Below are positions 41,782 to 48,692 of a stretch of DNA of 48,692 bases, in pieces. Position numbers and translations under genes: made by a program. The notes below the pieces were generated by a model. It was not told the DNA's origin, ran no database searches, and saw only the letters and a program-made list of their open reading frames with translations. Source of the stretch: Alphaproteobacteria bacterium (lineage in GTDB: Bacteria > Pseudomonadota > Alphaproteobacteria > Sphingomonadales > Kordiimonadaceae); contig JABXIS010000073.1 in the NCBI GenBank assembly GCA_013372975.1, positions 1 through 48,692 of the forward strand, read 5' to 3'. Numbering within the stretch: the stretch's first letter is position 1; the number at the start of each line of letters is the position of its first letter.

Positions 41782-42179
41782 TGGGACTGCTGGATTTCTT
41801 CAAAACACTGTTTGCGAAACCCTCCCAGCTTACCGGCCTGAGCGCTGCTGCTGTCAAAGTGGAATTTGATCCCACCCACCTAAGGACCGACTTCAAAGGA
41901 AGTGAAACCTCAGAGCTGGCATGGGAAAGTATTTCCGGCATTTTTGTTATTACAAATGCCGGAGGTCCAATTGCACAGGACTTTTTCTGGTGCTTTGCGT
42001 CGATGTCTGAACAGAAGATTCTTTCTTTCCCCGGCGAGACGGAAGGTGTGAACCATCTGTTGACTGAACTTCAGCGGCGTTATGAAGATTTTGACTTTAA
42101 AGCCTTCATCGATGCAACAGGCAGCACAGAGGAGGACGCATTCCTTCTGTGGGGCGTGTTGCCCACTGCTGACGAATAG
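41781..42179 (+). CDS. Hypothetical protein coupled to mutL (132 aa)
   Basis: The GTG at 41781 shares one base with the mutL TAG stop, and GGGAGA lies before it, so translation is likely coupled. The protein starts MGLLDFFKTLFAKPSQLTG. It seems to have a strand-rich domain (AAAVKVEFDPTHLRTDF, SISGIFVITNAGGP) like a small PH-like fold, then a helix (VNHLLTELQRRYEDFDFKAF). I do not recognise the family. No signal peptide or membrane segment. Confidence 0.65.
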   Translation: MGLLDFFKTLFAKPSQLTGLSAAAVKVEFDPTHLRTDFKGSETSELAWESISGIFVITNAGGPIAQDFFWCFASMSEQKILSFPGETEGVNHLLTELQRRYEDFDFKAFIDATGSTEEDAFLLWGVLPTADE

Positions 42180-42184
42180 TTCAA

Positions 42185-43303
42185 TTAATTAGTCTCTCCG
42201 ATGCCCCGCTTCGTCTCAAGATACGTCGCGAAGCTGGCAAGCCAGTGGCTGCCGGCATAATGCTCGTCATTCACCGCGGCGATGCCTGCTTCCTTATGCA
42301 CGGCTGCGGCAGCGAGGATGGAATCCTTGCGCGGATCGTCATCCTTGAGGGCTGAGGCAATGCCTTCAAGTGCCCAGGCGCGGGAAAGGTTCACGCCGTC
42401 AAGATGCACCAGTTTGCCGTCTGTGGCGTCATGCACCACAGCGGGCATCAGCCAGTTGGCACGACCATTGAGCGGGATGGCGGGCAGGAACTTCATCAGC
42501 CATTCGGTGAATTCCGCCTGAGGCATCACCCGGCGCATCAGGTCTGCCTCCATCAGGCAAGGGGAAAGGAAATCTTCGCCCGACGGTTCATACCCGATCG
42601 GGCAATTGAAATCGCCTGCGTGGAACTGCATCACCTTTGAGGTGAGTAATGCTTCAAATTCCGTGTTCCCCACCGTGCGGGCATAGTCCAGCATCAGGCC
42701 GAATGCGAAGGCGGTCTGGTTATGGGTGCCAAGGCGCACGGGGTAGGCCAGCTTGGGCAGCCAGTCGGTCACCTTCTCAACAATCGCGTCTTCCAAGGGG
42801 CGCAGGGTTTTGCGCCATGTTTTCAACAGCGGGTTATCGCTTTCCTCGAGTTCCGTCACCAGTTGCAGATACCAGGCGATGCCGTAGGGCCGTTCGAATG
42901 ATTTGCGGCCTTCGGCGGTGAAATAGGCCACCTCGCCTTTGATATTTTCTTCGGTGAAGCTTTCGCTCAGCGCCTCATAGGTCACCTGCCCGAAGGGGCT
43001 GTCTGTTTCCTGCTTCAGCAGGCGCACCAATAGCCAGTGGCCATGCACGGATGAATGCCAGTCAAAACAGCCATAGAAGGCGGGCGTCAGCTCGTGCGGC
43101 GCGCCCACGTCGGCGCCTGAGTTCATCACATGGCTGATTTTGTTCGGATATTCCCGGTGAATGCAGCTCAGCGCCATATGGGCGAAACGGTCTGTCACCA
43201 CGCCATCACGCGGGGCGGGCAGGGTGCGGGTATTGTCCCCGGATGGGCGATCGCAGGCGCCCAGAAACAGGCTGGCTGCCAGAAGCAAGGTGGCTGATTT
43301 CAT
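42185..43303 (-). CDS. DUF2891 family lipoprotein
   Basis: A 372-aa protein with a lipobox LGAC (Cys16) after a short signal peptide. The DUF2891 signature is PAFYGCFDWHSSVHGHWLLV, followed by a mainly helical, probably alpha/alpha-barrel-like domain with FERPYGIAWYLQL and RLGTHNQTAFAFGLML. The family is uncharacterised; the fold suggests a carbohydrate-active enzyme, which is inference. It follows the patatin gene with only a 3-nt gap and so is in an operon with it. Confidence 0.88.
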   Translation of the reverse strand: MKSATLLLAASLFLGACDRPSGDNTRTLPAPRDGVVTDRFAHMALSCIHREYPNKISHVMNSGADVGAPHELTPAFYGCFDWHSSVHGHWLLVRLLKQETDSPFGQVTYEALSESFTEENIKGEVAYFTAEGRKSFERPYGIAWYLQLVTELEESDNPLLKTWRKTLRPLEDAIVEKVTDWLPKLAYPVRLGTHNQTAFAFGLMLDYARTVGNTEFEALLTSKVMQFHAGDFNCPIGYEPSGEDFLSPCLMEADLMRRVMPQAEFTEWLMKFLPAIPLNGRANWLMPAVVHDATDGKLVHLDGVNLSRAWALEGIASALKDDDPRKDSILAAAAVHKEAGIAAVNDEHYAGSHWLASFATYLETKRGIGETN

Positions 43304-43306
43304 TGT

Positions 43307-45694
43307 TTATCCCTCAAACCGTTTGATCAGCTTCTCAATCAGGGCGCTGCTTTCCTCCATGTGGGACTTTTCGGTCTTCAAAATGGTGAGGAACAGGCGC
43401 CGGCGGAAGCCTTCAAGATCAAAATCAACAGGTAACGGATCATCGCCCGCGGCGTCCAGCATGAAATCAACCACACGGTTGGCAGCGTGCAGGCGGCCCC
43501 AGATATAATCGTTCTCACGGGATTTCCGGCTGAAGAAGGCGCCGAAGTTATAAAGTTGCGTGCCTAGAAGGGGTTGTTTGTCGCTTTCATCCTGCATAGT
43601 TTCGCAGTCCAGCGGGCTGATGCGCGCCACCCTGATCTCGTCAATCTCCAACAGGTCCGCCGAATTGCTCATGGGTAGCATCAGCACATCATAGAAGGCA
43701 TAACCCACATAGGCGCGGAACAGGGCAAGGCGAAGCTGGTTCTGCGGCAGAACTGAAAGTGCCATCGAAAAAGTTTCGTCCTGGTCATAGTCCAGATCTT
43801 CGAGCGACATTTTCTCCGCGATACTGTCGAGAAAGCTGGTGATGGCCAGATCGTCGATGGGTTGGGTTACGAGGCGCTCGAAAATGGCACCGTCATACTG
43901 ATCAGCTGCCCAGCGATTTCTGTAGGCCTCCAGCATGGTGTAGATCTGTTTTTTGATCTTCTTAACGGGCTCTACCAGATGTGCCTGATTGTCCTTCTGC
44001 ATGAAGCGGTTCAGCTTCATCAGCACAAACCTGAGGCGGCGTACGCGGTAGTCAACATCAAGCTCCCGGAGGCGTCTCACGTGATATTGCATGCCTTGTT
44101 CGGGGACAATTTCCACAACCCCACCTTCGGGGCACAAAAGGCCCTTACGTTCCGCCCATTTTCTCAGTGCTTCAAAAGTGTCTGTCTCCGAAAGTTTGAC
44201 AGCACGCAGGGCCGCGCCTTCCACCATCAGCTGTGACAGCCGCTCCAGCATGCGTACGGTCTTGGATTGCATATAGCTTGAATAGCTGAATCCGGTATGT
44301 TTATGGGCCTCTTCATGGGCACGTTCGCGCCAGGACGCCAGCATCGCCGTATCTACATGGCGTTCTGCGTCAAGGTTTAGTACACGATCCACCAGCCGAT
44401 TTACCTCCGCCTCGGCTGACTGGATGGTCGCTTCGAAACGGCGGGCATTCTTGTTTTGTCGATCTATGGCGCGCAGGTCCTCATAGATGGGTTCCCGGCG
44501 CGGAATTTCCGCCAGCGATGACAGGATCGTGCGAAAGAAGCCGGGCAGTTCGGCGTGCCGCTGGCTTTCAAGAAGGGTTTCCGGGTCGTCGGGCAGGGGG
44601 TCCACATAGATAATGCGGCGGTCCACCTCGCGGTGGGCCGGTCGCTCATACACCGCACCAATGGCGGCGCCAAAAGGTTTGTTGTTGGTAACGCCACCAT
44701 CAATGAATGACATCTGGCTCAGCGTGCTCATGTCGCCAACAAGGGCTGGGAAGTTTCGGGTCAGGAACATGTCCCTGTGAGGCCAATCCTGCCTGCGGGC
44801 GGTCAGGCGCTCTTCCAGGTCCTGCAGTCTGAGGGGTGGGAAAGCACCAGGAAAAGAGGACGTTGCCCGGGCGGCAAACCCAAGGCCCGGAATGTTGCCG
44901 TCGGTAAAATCGCTCTGGATCGCGCCTGTGGCCGCTTGTCGGTAGCCAAAATTCAGGATCACACTGTGTTGGTGTTCCAAAACTTCGCCGGGGTCATGCA
45001 GTTTGATGTGGCGCGGTTGGCCAAAGAAGTTGGTGAGGCTGACAAACAGGTCCAGCCGGTGCCCCGGTGGCATCAGCGTGTCTTCTGTATCGGCGTGCCC
45101 CATATTTTCGCAGGCATTCAGCATCCAGGTCAGCATGCGTGTGCCGGAAAAGGGGGGCTGGAACCAGCGCGAGCGCACAAAACGGAAAAGCTTACGCTGT
45201 GTCTCCGGGTCTGGTTTCTGGTCCCCGAAAGCTTTTGAGCCAAACATCCACAGGAAAGGGTACAGATAGAATTTACTGGAGCGGTCTGCGATGGTGTCTT
45301 CTTCCATCAGCTCTTCAATGTCCCCCAGGTTGAGCCACATGGTTCTGAGGGGATCAAAATCCAGATCATGCGCCAGGGCACGTGCCAGGAAGATGCCGTT
45401 GATGCCGCCCGCCGATGCGCCTGAGATCACGTCAACAATAACCCGCAGGTCAAGCTTGTGCCCAAGCGCCTGAAAGAGTTCGAAATATAGGCTTTCGGTG
45501 TCGGTAAAATAGGGCCGTTCAGTGCGGCTTTTTTCAAAGGTTGTCGCGGCGCGCTCAATGCGGCCCGAGATGCTGTGATAGGTTTTGGAAGCCCGGACAA
45601 GCTTGAGGATTTCGCTGGAGATGCCATTCATATAGATGGCGAGTGAAGCCCCGCCATAACACACAAGCGCCAGTCTCAGTTCCTTTTCGCGCAT
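43307..45694 (-). CDS. Patatin-like phospholipase-related protein
   Basis: A 795-aa protein of the patatin-related group (TIGR03607 type). The N-terminal domain has the oxyanion-type loop LALVCYGGASLAIYMNGI, the nucleophile S94 in SGASAGGING and the catalytic D332 in FIDGGVTNNKPF. The C-terminal 400 residues are helical and not assigned. Patatins hydrolyse lipid acyl esters. There is no signal peptide, so it is cytoplasmic or membrane-associated. AAGGGAC precedes the ATG. First gene of the pair with the DUF2891 lipoprotein. Confidence 0.92.
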   Translation of the reverse strand: MREKELRLALVCYGGASLAIYMNGISSEILKLVRASKTYHSISGRIERAATTFEKSRTERPYFTDTESLYFELFQALGHKLDLRVIVDVISGASAGGINGIFLARALAHDLDFDPLRTMWLNLGDIEELMEEDTIADRSSKFYLYPFLWMFGSKAFGDQKPDPETQRKLFRFVRSRWFQPPFSGTRMLTWMLNACENMGHADTEDTLMPPGHRLDLFVSLTNFFGQPRHIKLHDPGEVLEHQHSVILNFGYRQAATGAIQSDFTDGNIPGLGFAARATSSFPGAFPPLRLQDLEERLTARRQDWPHRDMFLTRNFPALVGDMSTLSQMSFIDGGVTNNKPFGAAIGAVYERPAHREVDRRIIYVDPLPDDPETLLESQRHAELPGFFRTILSSLAEIPRREPIYEDLRAIDRQNKNARRFEATIQSAEAEVNRLVDRVLNLDAERHVDTAMLASWRERAHEEAHKHTGFSYSSYMQSKTVRMLERLSQLMVEGAALRAVKLSETDTFEALRKWAERKGLLCPEGGVVEIVPEQGMQYHVRRLRELDVDYRVRRLRFVLMKLNRFMQKDNQAHLVEPVKKIKKQIYTMLEAYRNRWAADQYDGAIFERLVTQPIDDLAITSFLDSIAEKMSLEDLDYDQDETFSMALSVLPQNQLRLALFRAYVGYAFYDVLMLPMSNSADLLEIDEIRVARISPLDCETMQDESDKQPLLGTQLYNFGAFFSRKSRENDYIWGRLHAANRVVDFMLDAAGDDPLPVDFDLEGFRRRLFLTILKTEKSHMEESSALIEKLIKRFEG

Positions 45695-45838
45695 CTCAGT
45701 CCCTTGTCTGGGTAGCTAGAACGGATAGCTACCGCAACCCTTTGAACAGTTTGCCTTTTTTTGAGTGAAACGCAAATGGTTGTTTGGCCAGGCCAATAAT
45801 GACCTGGCCAATGTCGATCCCTCGTATGGTGGCATCTG

Positions 45839-46504
45839 TCAGTTACGCGCCGGGTATTCTCCATTGGTGACAACGCAAAAACGCATTCCAAGCTGCGGGT
45901 TTATAACGCTCATGGGCATGCTGCCGCCTGTAGATCCGATGGTAACCGTGCCGCCGGTCATGGGCTGATAGTGATGACGATGAGGTGTGATGCTTGTTTC
46001 GTTTTCGCTTCCCCCGTCTGGCGTCCGCGCTACTTGGTGGGCAGATTTCGTGTCAGTTTCTTTCCTATCTGCAGACACGTGCGCGCTGGTGGTTGGGGTG
46101 AATACCGCGGAATGGGAATGAGCCGCCAACTGATCAACTGACTGCGTAACTGTTTCCATACCCCGCATGGTGCCTTGGGATATTGGATTTTGGCCGGGGC
46201 CCTGACCAATGCCGACGGGGACCCGACCGCGAAGATCTGGTAGTGCAAAATTGGTCCGCCCGTCGCCGCCGTAGCTATTCCCAATCAAGGAAAATAGAAT
46301 AGCGTTTTCTGCAATGGAGAGTATTTGCCCATTCGCCTCCATAGTGTCTTTTGGGCAAAAATTCGCGGCTGTCAGGCACACTGTTCCTGTGTATGATTCT
46401 GCGGAGCAGCTTGCATTGGCGGTGGCAGGAAGGGCAAGTGTGGACAGGCCTACCAAAAGGACACGTAGATGTGTGCGGCGAAAAACTTGAGAAATGTCAG
46501 TCAT
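45839..46504 (-). CDS. Exported tail-collar-domain (MdpB/phage collar-like) protein
   Basis: A 221-aa protein from the ATG at 46504 (AAGGGAG upstream). It has a signal peptide ending near PATANA. The collar domain is recognised from ANGQILSIAENAILFSLIGN, then YGGDGRTNFALPDLRGRVPVGIG, found in phage tail-collar and microcystin-dependent (MdpB) proteins. A His-rich C-terminal segment (ITPHRHHYQP) and MSVINPQLGMRFCVV complete the usual pattern. No phage genes are nearby. The presence of a Sec signal is notable, as most relatives are cytoplasmic phage structural proteins. Confidence 0.88.
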   Translation of the reverse strand: MTDISQVFRRTHLRVLLVGLSTLALPATANASCSAESYTGTVCLTAANFCPKDTMEANGQILSIAENAILFSLIGNSYGGDGRTNFALPDLRGRVPVGIGQGPGQNPISQGTMRGMETVTQSVDQLAAHSHSAVFTPTTSAHVSADRKETDTKSAHQVARTPDGGSENETSITPHRHHYQPMTGGTVTIGSTGGSMPMSVINPQLGMRFCVVTNGEYPARN

Positions 46505-46802
46505 AAATAGCTCCCTTGGTTTGTGGTGCGATGTATATCGGCCACTTAGTTTTTTCACTGAAAGGTTAGGCGACCACGTAGCGCCAGTTTGAAACTGATC
46601 GCGGCTCCCGCTTTAAATGCTTCTATAGATTGTAATTTTATGCAAATTTAATTTTCAGGTTGTTTTTCTTGGTTCAGATTCAGCGCTTGCCAACTTCCTT
46701 CAATCATCGAGCCGAGATAAACCTACGATTAGAAAGGTCGTTCTGCGGTGACGACTGGGTTAGGCTGCGTTAGATTGCGCTGAATTACAGGAGTATCAAA
46801 TT

Positions 46803-47813
46803 TTGGCGGATACAATCGCAAAAGACCCAAACTGGTGGCCACACCGGTTCGATGAAAAAACGGGGCAGGTGCATTTCATCCGGGCAGACCGGGATGCCCA
46901 TAGGGAGGCCGTTTTCCTGACCGACGAGTATCTGAAGGATGCCTCCAATCCGAGGGCTGTGCCTTTGGCTGGCGCGGCGAATGCTGCTACACGGGCGCCG
47001 ATCCATTTTGTGTTCCATTCCGCCTACAGTTGCTCCACGCTGGTCGCGCGGGCCTTTGACCTGCCCGGCATTTCCATGGGGCTCAAGGAACCGCAGATAT
47101 TGAATGATGTATCGGGTTGGCGTATGCGCGGGGCCCAGTCGCAGCAGGTAGCGCAGGTTATGGATGCCGTGCTTGCCTGCTTATCCCGCCCCTTTGAGGA
47201 TGGCGAGTCTGTCATTGTGAAACCATCCAATGTCGTGAATGGGCTCGCGGGTTTGATGTTGCATGTGAGGCCCATTTCGAAAGCTGTTTTCCTTTATGCG
47301 CCGCTCCGGGATTTTCTGGGTTCAATCGCGCGCAAGGAGATGTGGGGGCGCCTGTGGGTGCGTGACCTGATGGTCAAGCAGATGAAGGAAGGGTTGATCG
47401 ATCTGGGGCTCCAGGGAGAGGACTATCTGCGCCTGACTGACCTTCAGGCTGCAGCTGTCGGCTGGCTGGCACAGCACGCTTTGTTTGAGAAGTTGGTTGT
47501 CAAATTTGGCCCGGATCGTATCAAGACGCTGAATAGCAAGGAATTGATGGCTGCCCCTGACAAAGCAATGCATGCGCTGGTCGGGATGTTTGGCCTTGAT
47601 GTTGGTGGTGAACAGCTGCGAGACCTTGTTGAAGGGCCAGTGTTCCAGCGTCATTCAAAGCATGATGAAGATTTTGATGCCGCGGCAAGAGAGGCCGATC
47701 GCAAAGCTGGTGAAGCACTCTATGCTGACGAGATCGAGAAGGTCTATGCCTGGGCTGAGGCAGTGGCAAAAAATGCAGGTATCCCATTCAAGTTGTCAGC
47801 GGGATTGATCTAG
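46803..47813 (+). CDS. Sulfotransferase-like P-loop protein
   Basis: A 336-aa protein beginning at TTG (46803) with AGGAG 9 nt upstream. The region HFVFHSAYSCSTLVARAFD resembles the PAPS 5'-phosphate-binding loop of sulfotransferases (there PKSGTT-type) and is followed by LKEPQILND. A later helix includes PLRDFLGSIARKEM. Proteins of this type occur near TonB-dependent receptors in marine alphaproteobacteria. The transferase activity is not proven by sequence. It is divergent from the collar gene and convergent with the receptor gene. Confidence 0.65.
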   Translation: MADTIAKDPNWWPHRFDEKTGQVHFIRADRDAHREAVFLTDEYLKDASNPRAVPLAGAANAATRAPIHFVFHSAYSCSTLVARAFDLPGISMGLKEPQILNDVSGWRMRGAQSQQVAQVMDAVLACLSRPFEDGESVIVKPSNVVNGLAGLMLHVRPISKAVFLYAPLRDFLGSIARKEMWGRLWVRDLMVKQMKEGLIDLGLQGEDYLRLTDLQAAAVGWLAQHALFEKLVVKFGPDRIKTLNSKELMAAPDKAMHALVGMFGLDVGGEQLRDLVEGPVFQRHSKHDEDFDAAAREADRKAGEALYADEIEKVYAWAEAVAKNAGIPFKLSAGLI

Positions 47814-47844
47814 TCTTGTTTACAGCCTTCTAAATGCAAAAGAA

Positions 47845-47868
47845 AAGGCGGGCCAAAAGGCCCGCCTT
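47845..47868. terminator. Bidirectional terminator between convergent genes
   Basis: AAGGCGGGCC - AAAA - GGCCCGCCTT, a perfect 10-bp stem. On the minus strand it is followed by TTCTTTT, serving the receptor gene; on the plus strand by CGTTGTTTCT, serving the gene at 46803. Confidence 0.9.
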
Positions 47869-47894
47869 CGTTGTTTCTATCTCATCCCTCTGAA

Positions 47895-48692
47895 TTAGAA
47901 GGAGATCCGTGCGGACACGTTGAAACGACGACCAAGGGTGTCGTACGTGGATGGGTAAGTGTTACCGGAGTTGAAGCCTGTTGCACCGATGAAGGAACCC
48001 GTCAGTGGTGGGTGCTTATCGAACAGGTTGGACACAGTACCGGTTACAGATACATTTTCCATAACTTGGTAACGAACCGACAGGTCAAACAGGTGGTATG
48101 GCTTGGTGTTACCAAAGTCAAACTCACGAGTAAGATTGTCTGCAACGCCTACGAACGCTGTATCGGAGTCGTTGAGTTCATAGGAGTTACCGCTGATGTA
48201 ACGCCAGTTCAGGGAAACGTTGAACTTGTCGAAGGACACTGTGTTACGCCAGTTGAACGTGAATTCAGGCTGGATCGACGCACAGTTTGCGCTGTAGAGA
48301 CCAACACACTCACGGTTCAGGGAAACACCGGTTTGTGCTTGGAACGTGGCGCTGTTTGTCCAGTTGCCGCTCAAGCGGGTATCCCAATCCACGCTATCGG
48401 AGATGGCGTGGCCGTAAGATACGGAGAAGTCGATACCATCTGTTGCCAGGTTGCCTGCGTTCGATGTGAAGAGGTTCAGGCCGGAAACAACTTGGTTGTC
48501 ACCAGACAGGCCACCGTCGATTGGCGAACGACCGATTTGCGAACATGCTGGGTTGTCAGTTGATGCATTGTTGAAACAAGCAGCAATCACGTCATCAGGT
48601 GTTGGAGCGTTGATCGCGCCTTCAACCTTGATGTTGTAATAGTCTGCAGTGATCGTCAGGCCAGGAATGGCTTCAGGCTGCAGAATGATGCC
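47895..48692 (-). CDS. TonB-dependent receptor (C-terminal part, 5' end outside window)
   Basis: 265 codons in frame to the window edge. The sequence alternates as transmembrane beta-strands: GLTITADYYNIKVEGAI, DGIDFSVSYGHAISDSVDW, FTFNWRNTVSFDKFNVSLNWRY (split by turns), YHLFDLSVRYQVMENVSVTG and the final VSARISF, which ends in Phe as outer-membrane barrels do. VSNLFDKHPP is the conserved end-of-barrel motif. An NNASTDNPACS loop with cysteine pairs (CFNN...PACS and ECVGLY...NCAS) suits CarO/omp-type receptors of alphaproteobacteria. The plug and TonB box are beyond the edge. Confidence 0.93.
   Translation of the reverse strand, partial: GIILQPEAIPGLTITADYYNIKVEGAINAPTPDDVIAACFNNASTDNPACSQIGRSPIDGGLSGDNQVVSGLNLFTSNAGNLATDGIDFSVSYGHAISDSVDWDTRLSGNWTNSATFQAQTGVSLNRECVGLYSANCASIQPEFTFNWRNTVSFDKFNVSLNWRYISGNSYELNDSDTAFVGVADNLTREFDFGNTKPYHLFDLSVRYQVMENVSVTGTVSNLFDKHPPLTGSFIGATGFNSGNTYPSTYDTLGRRFNVSARISF

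Noticed and set aside
45839-46504. Prophage remnant suggested by the tail-collar domain
   Set aside because: No integrase, capsid, terminase or other tail gene lies nearby, and the protein has a Sec signal peptide.

Overview
The window looks like a chromosomal segment of a free-living, probably marine, alphaproteobacterium. Supporting genes are a BamF-type (DUF3035) lipoprotein behind lspA, a TipF-like degenerate EAL protein, a long alphaproteobacterial-style CheZ next to CheY, a TtpC-type TonB energising operon, a TonB-dependent receptor and a proteobacterial class GN sortase with its VIT/vWA target. Kordiimonadales-like bacteria would fit, but that placement is inference. Coding density is high. 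I see no rRNA, tRNA, insertion sequence, prophage block or CRISPR array.

Layout. 1-2778 (minus) is an energising operon in the order DUF3450 protein, TtpC, ExbB, ExbD, with ExbD cut by the window edge. 3403-9985 holds a small unknown gene, the folate fusion enzyme PabB-PabC, an AceE/transketolase-like ThDP enzyme, a LysE exporter, a MAPEG protein and an anchored SRPBCC protein. 9991-12710 (minus) is the sortase and its target. 12834-15823 (minus) has a small acidic protein, a GalNAc-transferase-like GT2, an acyl-CoA dehydrogenase and a small secreted protein. 15963-17429 has a protein with a histone H1-like Lys/Ala/Pro tail and an unknown low-complexity protein. 17426-21318 (minus) is a translationally coupled pair: a 19-repeat Sel1 protein and a TPR protein. 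21419-23071 (minus) has a DUF1499-like, an SCP2 and an AsmA-like protein.

23247-27075 is a motility and signalling block (TipF-like protein, HAD phosphatase, CheZ, CheY). 27336-30626 has a MaoC hydratase, RibF, a solute-binding protein and a TerC membrane protein. 30704-31901 holds two tandem degenerate receiver proteins. 32120-35920 is ileS-lspA-bamF. 35970-38297 is a membrane-anchored AraC regulator divergent from a secreted unknown protein. 38315-39203 is an ArsR regulator plus AHSA1/SRPBCC pair with two visible operator palindromes. 39332-42179 has an unknown gene, mutL and a coupled small gene. 42185-45694 (minus) is a patatin-like lipase with a DUF2891 lipoprotein. The right end has a secreted tail-collar protein, a sulfotransferase-like protein and the C-terminal part of a TonB-dependent receptor.

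The least expected regulatory signal is an identical 16-bp palindrome, TGGACGCATCAGTCCA. It lies upstream of both the acyl-CoA dehydrogenase and the SCP2 gene, about 7 kb apart, which suggests a shared lipid-metabolism repressor encoded elsewhere. Other items worth attention are the two degenerate receivers (one with Glu in place of the phospho-accepting Asp), a CheZ with two FliM/CheZ-like CheY-docking peptides, a bacterial GT2 carrying polypeptide GalNAc-transferase signatures, and a sortase target whose sorting signal departs from LPXTG.
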